Shown here: positions 13,850 through 19,162 of the stretch, piece after piece
Position numbering within the stretch: position 1 is the stretch's first letter
Layout: every line of letters begins with the position of its first letter
Source of the DNA: Candidatus Bathyarchaeota archaeon
GTDB taxonomy: Archaea > Thermoproteota > Bathyarchaeia > Bathyarchaeales > Bathyarchaeaceae
Direction of reading: 5' to 3'
DNA: 19,162 bases
Assembly (NCBI GenBank): GCA_020346825.1
Contig: CP070791.1
Coordinates: 901,201 to 920,362 of the forward strand
The notes under the pieces: generated by a model
Told to the model about the DNA's origin: nothing
The model's input: the letters and a program-made list of their open reading frames with translations, nothing else
Databases searched by the model: none
Program-made: the position numbers and the translations under genes

Positions 13850-14632
13850 GTGAAAATCGCTGTTTCTGGCAAGGGTGGAGTTGGCAAGACTTTTGTTGCA
13901 GGTGTTCTCGCAAGTTTTTTTGTAACGAAGGGATTCAAGGTTTTAGCCATCGACGCTGATCCTTCTCCTAATCTAGCCTTGACTTTGGGCATACCCCTAG
14001 ACGAGGCAAATAGAATTATCCCAGTCTCGGAGAACAGCCAATTACTAGAGTCAAAGACTCGCACCAACTTTGAAGGAGTTTACCGCCTCTCCTTCACCGT
14101 CGATGACATCGTTGAAAGATTTGGTGTGAAATCTCCCTACGGCATGAACCTACTTGTCATGGGAACCATTAGGTCCGCTGGTACAGGGTGCACCTGCCCC
14201 GCCAACGCGGTAATTAGGGCTCTGCTTCGGCATCTAATTGTTGAGCGGAACGAGGTTGTGGTGATGGACATGGAAGCAGGGGTGGAGCACATGGGGAGGG
14301 GAACCGCTAGGCACGTCGACACCATGCTTATTGTTTCTGATTCCAGCTTGAAGTCGTTAGAGACAGCTAGGAAAATCCATAAATTGGCTACTGACGCTGG
14401 AATCGAGAATTCTTTCATCATTGGAAACAAAGTCAGAAACCTAACTGAGAATAGAGCAATCCAACAGTTTGTTGCTGAAAACAAGATGGCCATACTGGCT
14501 TTGGTTCCCCATGACGAAACGATATTACAGGCAGACATGGAAGGAGAAACACCACTGAAATACGCAGGAGATTCGGAAGGAATAGCAACCATTCAGGAGA
14601 TAGGTAGAAGACTCCTTGACCACAAAACTTGA
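13850..14632 (+). CDS. cooC: CooC-type CO dehydrogenase maturation ATPase
   Basis: The protein has 260 residues and canonical CooC features: deviant Walker A GKGGVGKT at 7-14 with signature Lys8, switch I-like DADPSPNLALTLG at 35-47, and Walker B-like VVMDMEAGVEHMGRG. The metal-binding CxC pair is Cys114/Cys116 in GTGCTCPANAVIRALL. In studied CooC the CxC cysteines of two monomers share a nickel or zinc ion, and ATP-driven dimerisation helps load nickel into CO dehydrogenase. The GTG start at 13850 is preceded by GGTGA. The CoA-binding gene follows nine bases after the stop, suggesting cotranscription. It differs clearly from the CooC-like protein at 8034-8795, so the two are paralogues rather than a recent duplication. 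Confidence 0.9.
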   Translation: MKIAVSGKGGVGKTFVAGVLASFFVTKGFKVLAIDADPSPNLALTLGIPLDEANRIIPVSENSQLLESKTRTNFEGVYRLSFTVDDIVERFGVKSPYGMNLLVMGTIRSAGTGCTCPANAVIRALLRHLIVERNEVVVMDMEAGVEHMGRGTARHVDTMLIVSDSSLKSLETARKIHKLATDAGIENSFIIGNKVRNLTENRAIQQFVAENKMAILALVPHDETILQADMEGETPLKYAGDSEGIATIQEIGRRLLDHKT

Positions 14633-14641
14633 ACTTCAAGG

Positions 14642-15106
14642 ATGCTAGCGGTGTTGAGCAAAGAGGAAATAAGATCTATTTTGGAGAGATACAAAACCAT
14701 AGCGGTTGTTGGATTGTCCAAGAACCCTACCAAGGACAGCCACAGGGTAGCGAAGTACATGAAGACTAAAGGCTACCGAGTTGTTCCGATCAATCCTTTT
14801 GCTGATGCAATCTTAGGAGAGAAGTGTTACAATAACTTGCTTGACGTTGCTGAAACCGTAGAAGTCGTCGACATTTTCAGACCTGCCAAAGAAGTATTGC
14901 CCATCGTAGATCAAGCAATCAATCTAAAGAAGAAAATTGGAAATCCTAGTGTGGTTTGGATGCAACTCGGAATAGTCAATGAAGAAGCAGCTAAACGGGC
15001 GAGAGATGCTGGCTTAACAGTTGTGATGAATAAGTGCATTATGGCAGAACACAAACGCCTCAGCAGAGGCGTAGTTTCAAGCAATCAAATGAAAATCTCT
15101 AAATAG
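14642..15106 (+). CDS. CoA-binding domain protein (CoA_binding_2 / YccU-like)
   Basis: This is a 154-residue single-domain Rossmann protein. It contains IAVVGLSKNPTKDSHRVAKYMKTKGYRVVPINP (20-52), ILGEKCYNNLLDV (58-70), VEVVDIFRPAKEVLPIVDQAI and SVVWMQLGIVNEEAAKRARDAGLTVVMNKCIMAEHKRL, the family pattern up to the conserved C-terminal Cys132 in MNKCIMAEH. Such proteins bind CoA or acyl-CoA; a reaction is not established. The start is either the ATG at 14642 or a GTG at 14651, for which AAGGA would be a better-spaced ribosome site. The tight spacing after cooC suggests an operon and a possible link to acetyl-CoA/CO metabolism. Confidence 0.85.
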   Translation: MLAVLSKEEIRSILERYKTIAVVGLSKNPTKDSHRVAKYMKTKGYRVVPINPFADAILGEKCYNNLLDVAETVEVVDIFRPAKEVLPIVDQAINLKKKIGNPSVVWMQLGIVNEEAAKRARDAGLTVVMNKCIMAEHKRLSRGVVSSNQMKISK

Positions 15107-15150
15107 CGGTTGCTACGTTGTTCATTTGAATTAATGGAAGGATTTGTTCT

Positions 15151-15300
15151 ATGGATTTGCCGGAAAAAAGGGTTATAGGTTCCCTTGTCCTGCTTTCCGG
15201 TTTGACTTGTTTAGCCATAGGACTCTACACAGGACAGTTGACGTTTGTTATGGAACTTCTCAAAGAAGTATTTGAAACGGCCATTGCAGGGTTACCTTAA
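15151..15300 (+). CDS. 49-residue single-span membrane protein, unknown function
   Basis: The sequence opens MDLPEKRVIG and ends ETAIAGLP. A hydrophobic segment at about 10-31 (GSLVLLSGLTCLAIGLYTGQL) follows a short charged N-terminus, then an amphipathic stretch with LLKEVFETAIAGL. GGAAGGA lies eight bases before the ATG at 15151, a well-placed ribosome site, and the composition fits a real membrane protein. It follows the CoA-binding gene by 44 bases in the same direction, so it may belong to the cooC transcript. I do not recognise a family. Confidence 0.6.
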   Translation: MDLPEKRVIGSLVLLSGLTCLAIGLYTGQLTFVMELLKEVFETAIAGLP

Positions 15301-15338
15301 TCCAAATAGTGGTCACCTTTTGGAGCAGTCTTCGGGTT

Positions 15339-15380
15339 TGCACAAAGTTTATTTTCGCAATCGTCTAGCTCTTTTGTGCA
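15339..15380. repeat. Inverted repeat between the small membrane gene and hef
   Basis: TGCACAAA (15339-15346) pairs exactly with TTTGTGCA (15373-15380) over a 26-base loop. It sits in the 208-base convergent spacer and might contribute to termination or mRNA 3' structure; TTTT runs occur on both sides. Nothing else was recognised in this spacer. Confidence 0.35.
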
Positions 15381-15508
15381 CTATTCATCTGTTAAAAAGG
15401 AAAGCGAAAAATCACGCTAATAATTCATGCACCTTGCGGTTTGTTTCGTTTTCTTGTGCCTATTGCTAATTTCACCCATGCGCTCAAAAAGGATTCGCCA
15501 GAATCTAA

Positions 15509-17644
15509 TCACGCGCTTAGAATTTCGGTGACTTTTAGCACTTGTATGCAAAGGGTTTTCCCTTCATGGTGTAGAGTACCTCTGGCCTTGAATTTCATGT
15601 TCTTCTTTATCAGGTTAGGAGGGCCTTCATATTCTTCCGGAACGAGTCTAGCTCTCCATTTATTATCAATTATACATACCGCTTTTCTCGGCAAGACTTT
15701 TTCAATTTCCACGGTGTACACATCTTTATCCCGTTTTTCTGTTTTGGGGGATATGCTTGTTACCGAGGCGATGCGATCCCAACTAGGTTTGTAGACTTGA
15801 TCAGCTTTGGTAAGGTGGTTGATGGCAGCCCTAACAATGCTTGGAGAGCAACCGTCTAAGGCTGATTCTTCCAAGAGGTCCTCTATGAGAAGCCCCTTTG
15901 CTCCGGCCTTCATTACCCTCATCCATAGGCTCTTGGCAGCTCGATTAACCTCTCCAGCAAACTCTTTGGCTTTTTCTACTTCAACTTCGGTTTTCTCAGC
16001 AGTTTTTTGGGTGGGTATGAAGGATTTCTCTTTGGCTATCTTTGATTCGGGTATGAGTTCAATTTTGGGTTTCGTTTTCCTTCTCGTAATGGATTCTAGT
16101 TGCTTGCCAAGATTTGCTATGATTCCTCTCATTTTCTTCACCCTTCGTTTGCTAGCGTAGAGATAAGCGATGTCGTGAGTTTCCTTGGTTGCCAATATCA
16201 CCGTTTTCCCAACGCTTTTTCTTCCGGTTCTTCCTTTGCGTTGAATGTAACGAATTTCGCTGGGCACCGGCTCGTAGAAAATTACAAGGTTCACTACAGG
16301 AATATCCAAGCCTTCTTCAGCAATGCAGGTAGCCACCAGAACATTTAATCTGCCCGCTCTGAAATCATCCAGTATTTGCGCTTGCTCGTCTTGACTGAGA
16401 CCCGGATCATTGTCTTTGCTAGCTTGCCCCACAAAACGTTTCACGCATACGTTGGTTATGGTTTTCAGTTCATTGACTAGGTGGGTCGCAGTGTCTCTGT
16501 ATTGTGCAAAAATCAAAATGCGCGTGGAAGGGTTACTCCTAAGGTGACGCATGACCTCTTCTTTGAGTGCAAGAACCTTTGGATGGTTCAAGTCGCAGGT
16601 CTTATCGAGGTGGTTTCTTAGCAGAAGGTAACGCGGGTCGATGACGATGTTTCTGTAGCTCTTCTTCAGGTTTCTATTTTTCTCCACTTTTTTGAGAAAC
16701 CGGTTTAAGGAGTAGGTTCCTTGAGTTTCCAGAAGTTCCAAGGCGTGAAAGATCGTGAGCGAGGCTGCTTGAAGCATAATGGCGCCATAAAGATGGCCCT
16801 TCCATCTTCCTGAGGCTTCTGCCAAACGTTTTCTAAGGTCTTCTCCGGCCTCCAAGAGATCTCTGCGAGTTATGTACCTTAGACTTTTCTTGATTGCGCC
16901 CAGGGACTGAAGCCGTCTAAGTCTCTCCCAAAGAATGTTTCTCAAGATCTCTCCTATTTCCTTGTATTCTTCAGGAAGGTCTACTTGTTTCCATTCCACG
17001 TCTACTCGGTGAATATACGGCGTAACGTCTGGGTCATCTTCGGTTCGGAATTCTATCTGTTCTATGAAAAGGTCTCTACATGTTTGATGGATTTTCTCTT
17101 GGTTGGATCCTGGGCTGGCAGTTGTCGCCATGATTATGGGCCATCGAGCTTGCTCTACATACTTCTTTGCCACGAGTGTGTAGGCGTAGTTCTTTCTAGC
17201 TCGATGGCACTCGTCAAACACTATAAAACTAAAGTTTTTGAGGGAGAGCCTTCCACTTTCCAGGTCATTTCTCACAACTTGAGGAGTAGCAAAGAAAACC
17301 TTAGCATCTCCCTCCCAGAGATGGCTTCTGTAATCTGGAGGCACCTTTCCCGTGAGCACAATTATGTCTTCAGCTTTGATTCTCAGAAACTTGCTGAAGG
17401 TGTTCTTGTGTTGGAAAACCAAGGGCCTAGTGGGGGCCATAATCAGAATCTTCATGTTCCAGTTGTTGATTAGGAAGTGAGTTGCAGCCAAAGCAGAGAT
17501 TACTGTTTTGCCGAGGGCAGTTGGCAAAATCACCATGGTGTTTTTCTGACAGGCTTTTTCTGCTATGGTTTGTTGGTAAAGCCTCGTCTCCACTGTCTCA
17601 GGCCAGATCAGAGGGTTGTCAACGAATTTTTTGTTCAATTCCAT
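15509..17644 (-). CDS. hef: Hef/FANCM-type superfamily 2 helicase without an evident nuclease domain
   Basis: The protein has 711 residues from the ATG at 17644; a GTG three codons upstream is the other option. Residue numbers here count from that GTG. Helicase motifs in order: I LPTALGKT (43-50), Ia APTRPLV (73-79), II DECH (147-150), III TASPG (178-182), and VI QRKGRTGR (471-478), with IAEEGLDIP at 444-452. An insert (about 220-350) sits between the RecA lobes, as in Hef. Euryarchaeal Hef normally ends with an XPF-type nuclease carrying ERKxxxD and a helix-hairpin-helix; neither is visible. Instead there is a charged linker, a winged-helix-like part (about 575-635) and a beta-rich, OB-like tail (645-714). 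It should remodel stalled forks or branched DNA, leaving any cleavage to another protein. Confidence 0.87.
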   Translation of the reverse strand: MELNKKFVDNPLIWPETVETRLYQQTIAEKACQKNTMVILPTALGKTVISALAATHFLINNWNMKILIMAPTRPLVFQHKNTFSKFLRIKAEDIIVLTGKVPPDYRSHLWEGDAKVFFATPQVVRNDLESGRLSLKNFSFIVFDECHRARKNYAYTLVAKKYVEQARWPIIMATTASPGSNQEKIHQTCRDLFIEQIEFRTEDDPDVTPYIHRVDVEWKQVDLPEEYKEIGEILRNILWERLRRLQSLGAIKKSLRYITRRDLLEAGEDLRKRLAEASGRWKGHLYGAIMLQAASLTIFHALELLETQGTYSLNRFLKKVEKNRNLKKSYRNIVIDPRYLLLRNHLDKTCDLNHPKVLALKEEVMRHLRSNPSTRILIFAQYRDTATHLVNELKTITNVCVKRFVGQASKDNDPGLSQDEQAQILDDFRAGRLNVLVATCIAEEGLDIPVVNLVIFYEPVPSEIRYIQRKGRTGRKSVGKTVILATKETHDIAYLYASKRRVKKMRGIIANLGKQLESITRRKTKPKIELIPESKIAKEKSFIPTQKTAEKTEVEVEKAKEFAGEVNRAAKSLWMRVMKAGAKGLLIEDLLEESALDGCSPSIVRAAINHLTKADQVYKPSWDRIASVTSISPKTEKRDKDVYTVEIEKVLPRKAVCIIDNKWRARLVPEEYEGPPNLIKKNMKFKARGTLHHEGKTLCIQVLKVTEILSA

Positions 17645-17728
17645 GGAGACCACAATGGAGCATGCTTTCGAATTTAATTGTTACTTTCACTCACCTCCCT
17701 CATCTTCATTACGATACGTTGGGGCGCA

Positions 17729-17740
17729 GGTTTTAAAACC
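17729..17740. promoter_or_regulatory. Palindromic A/T box shared by hef and radA (possible bidirectional promoter)
   Basis: GGTTTTAAAACC is a perfect 12-base palindrome in the 161-base divergent region. As a TATA-like box it would give a start near 17762 for radA and near 17708 for hef. On the hef side a strong GGGAGGTGA sequence lies at 17699-17691; on the radA side AAAGGTGA lies six bases before the ATG. Confidence 0.5.
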
Positions 17741-17805
17741 AACACACAAAAGATGCATAATCAAACGCAACCGTGAAAAGTTTACCCTTTGAAAGGTGAA
17801 TTGAA

Positions 17806-18753
17806 ATGACAAATGATGATCCTACAACCCTTGACGGCGTGGGACCAGCCACGGCCAGCAAACTCCGATCTGCAGGAATGACCACTGTGGAAGCCATCGC
17901 AGTAACTCCGCCTAGAGAATTAGCCAAAAAGACTGGAATAGGATTCAACACTGTTCTAAGCATTGTTACGACTGCCAGAAAATCTGTTTGCGTCGACTTC
18001 ATCACAGCTGAGGAATTGTGGAAAAAGAGACAAAACATGCTCAAGTGTTCCACAGGTTCCAAAAACCTAAACAAGCTTCTAGGAGGAGGGATCGAAACTC
18101 AAGCCATGACAGAACTCATAGGCGAGTACGGTGTAGGCAAAACCCAAATCTGTTTGATGCTCTGTGTTATGGCCCAGCTTCCGTTGGAGAATGGAGGACT
18201 AAACGGAAACGTGGTGTACATCGACACTGAAGGAACCTTCATTCCGGAACGCATATTCGAAATAGCCAACGCATTGGGACTTGACCCCAGCGAAACCTTG
18301 AGAAACATTTTTCTTGCACGAGCATACAACAGCAGCCATCAATCTCTACTAATAGACCATCTCTTTGAGTTCTGTCCAGAAAATGACATAAAACTCGTCA
18401 TCGTAGATTCTATGATAGGACACTTCAGAGGCGAATATGTAGGCAGAGAAAATCTTTCCGAACGCCAACAAAAACTCAACAGTCAACTCCACAAACTATT
18501 GAGGGTGACAGAAGCCTTTAACTTGCCCGTAATAGTTACAAACCAAGTTCTTGCAAACCCTGCCCAGTTTTTCGGAGACCCTAATAAACCAGCAGGCGGA
18601 CACGTTATGGCACACGCTTGCACACATCGGATCTATCTCAGAAGAGGAAGCAAAGGAACAAGACTAGCCAAAGTTATTGACTCACCATATCTACCAGAGA
18701 ATAGTACACGATTCAAGATCACAGAAAAAGGCATCGAAGACGTTCAAGAGTGA
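17806..18753 (+). CDS. radA: DNA repair and recombination protein RadA
   Basis: This 315-residue archaeal RecA/Rad51 recombinase forms filaments on single-stranded DNA and drives strand exchange. The N-terminal helix-hairpin-helix (TTLDGVGPATASKLRSAGMTTVEAI) covers about 7-57. The polymerisation motif FITA follows at 65-68. The ATPase core has Walker A GEYGVGKT at 106-113 (Gly-Val in place of the more common Gly-Ser) and Walker B LVIVDS at 197-202. DNA-binding loop regions include RGEYVGRENLSERQQKL and NQVLANPAQFFGDPNKPAGGHVMAHA. Length and all motifs are normal, and no intein is present. GGTGA six bases before the ATG supports the start. It diverges from hef. Confidence 0.97.
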   Translation: MTNDDPTTLDGVGPATASKLRSAGMTTVEAIAVTPPRELAKKTGIGFNTVLSIVTTARKSVCVDFITAEELWKKRQNMLKCSTGSKNLNKLLGGGIETQAMTELIGEYGVGKTQICLMLCVMAQLPLENGGLNGNVVYIDTEGTFIPERIFEIANALGLDPSETLRNIFLARAYNSSHQSLLIDHLFEFCPENDIKLVIVDSMIGHFRGEYVGRENLSERQQKLNSQLHKLLRVTEAFNLPVIVTNQVLANPAQFFGDPNKPAGGHVMAHACTHRIYLRRGSKGTRLAKVIDSPYLPENSTRFKITEKGIEDVQE

Positions 18754-18760
18754 AACAAGA

Positions 18761-18792
18761 AAAAAAGACCTGCCTTAGCTTCTGTCTTTTTT
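18761..18792. terminator. Bidirectional terminator-like hairpin between radA and the convergent gene
   Basis: AAAAAAGAC (18761-18769) pairs perfectly with GTCTTTTTT (18784-18792) over a 14-base loop. Each strand thus ends in a T-run, which suits termination of both converging transcripts. Confidence 0.6.
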
Positions 18793-18812
18793 GCGTTCCA
18801 GCAACCTCCACA

Positions 18813-19148
18813 TCAATCGTGCGCATGGGTTCCATTCTCATCTAGGATCTTTTCTCTCTTGTTCCTTCTAAAGATCTTGGCTGACTGCGGGTCGATGCCA
18901 CGCCATCCTATACTGTAACCCAATGCGTTAAGAACACTAGTGGGCCTCCTCCCGCCTGCAGTTTCGATGATTCGAGTAGCTTCACGTAGGTTAAGCTCAC
19001 CTTGGATCAGTCGGTTTTCCAGCTTCTCTCTGATCTCTTCGAGCTTTGTTTCTTTGATGAGCATGTCTCCTAGGCGTTTGTATCCTGGAAACTCTCGTTC
19101 AATGAGGATTTTCTTCACGGCAGCTTCTTTAGGTGGTAATAATATCAT
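18813..19148 (-). CDS. Unrecognised 111-residue protein
   Basis: The start is taken as the ATG at 19148 because GAGGTGA lies eight bases upstream. The frame remains open to the window edge (a GTG at 19157 is also in frame), so a longer protein cannot be excluded. The sequence is charged and mostly helical: PPKEAAVKKILIEREFPGYKRLGDMLIKETKLEEIREKLENRLIQGELNLREATRIIETAGG, then RRPTSVLNALGYSIGWRGIDPQSAKIFRRNKREK, a basic segment that might contact nucleic acid. There is no signal peptide, membrane span or catalytic motif. It converges with radA. Function is unknown. Confidence 0.7.
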   Translation of the reverse strand: MILLPPKEAAVKKILIEREFPGYKRLGDMLIKETKLEEIREKLENRLIQGELNLREATRIIETAGGRRPTSVLNALGYSIGWRGIDPQSAKIFRRNKREKILDENGTHAHD

Positions 19149-19162
19149 TAGTTTCACCTCTG

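Noticed and set aside
1..19162. CRISPR array, insertion sequence, prophage or defence island
   Set aside because: No regularly spaced direct repeats, transposase, integrase, Cas, restriction or toxin-antitoxin proteins were seen among the coding regions.

Overview
The window looks archaeal. It encodes RadA, a Hef-type helicase, the SepRS/SepCysS pair for tRNA-dependent cysteine synthesis, an archaeal COG3199-type ATP-NAD kinase, a DUF1893 protein and two CooC-type ATPases. Several genes have TATA-like boxes about 25-30 bases before the inferred transcription start, and Shine-Dalgarno sequences of the GGTGA/GAGG type. Base composition appears moderate, in the low to mid 40s % GC by eye. SepRS/SepCysS together with CO dehydrogenase maturation genes suggests an anaerobic, acetyl-CoA-pathway archaeon, for example a Bathyarchaeia-like lineage or a relative of methanogens. 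The lineage is inference; no rRNA is present to settle it.

Left part (1-5750). The window opens with the 5' end of a SufS-type cysteine desulfurase on the minus strand. A HAD phosphatase and an M29 aminopeptidase follow on the plus strand. Next comes a minus-strand cluster, in transcription order: tRNA-Cys(GCA), an unrecognised 60-residue ORF, SepCysS and SepRS. The substrate tRNA, the aminoacylating enzyme and the converting enzyme of one pathway therefore sit in one apparent transcription unit. The small ORF overlaps the SepCysS start by four bases.

Middle part (5750-13600). This holds a thioredoxin (WCMPC), the NAD kinase, a CooC-like ATPase, a radical-SAM NrdG-type activase (minus), quinolinate synthase NadA, an ECF-transporter S component, the DUF1893 protein, a tiny CooT-family protein with its own TATA box and an inverted repeat at the predicted start site, and a second M29-like aminopeptidase (minus). 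The window contains no CO dehydrogenase structural gene, although it carries three genes of the CooC/CooT maturation type.

Right part (13600-19162). This holds a canonical CooC, a CoA-binding protein, a 49-residue single-span membrane protein, a Hef-like helicase with no visible nuclease domain (minus), divergent radA, and an unrecognised 111-residue protein (minus). The radA and hef genes diverge from a short region with a perfect palindromic A/T box, so one promoter region may serve two recombination/repair genes.

One pattern is not explained by the genes. The nine-base motif TGCGCGCGC (or TGCGCGCGT) occurs five times, and all five copies lie between genes or in a 5' leader. I saw no CRISPR array, insertion sequence, integrase or phage gene.
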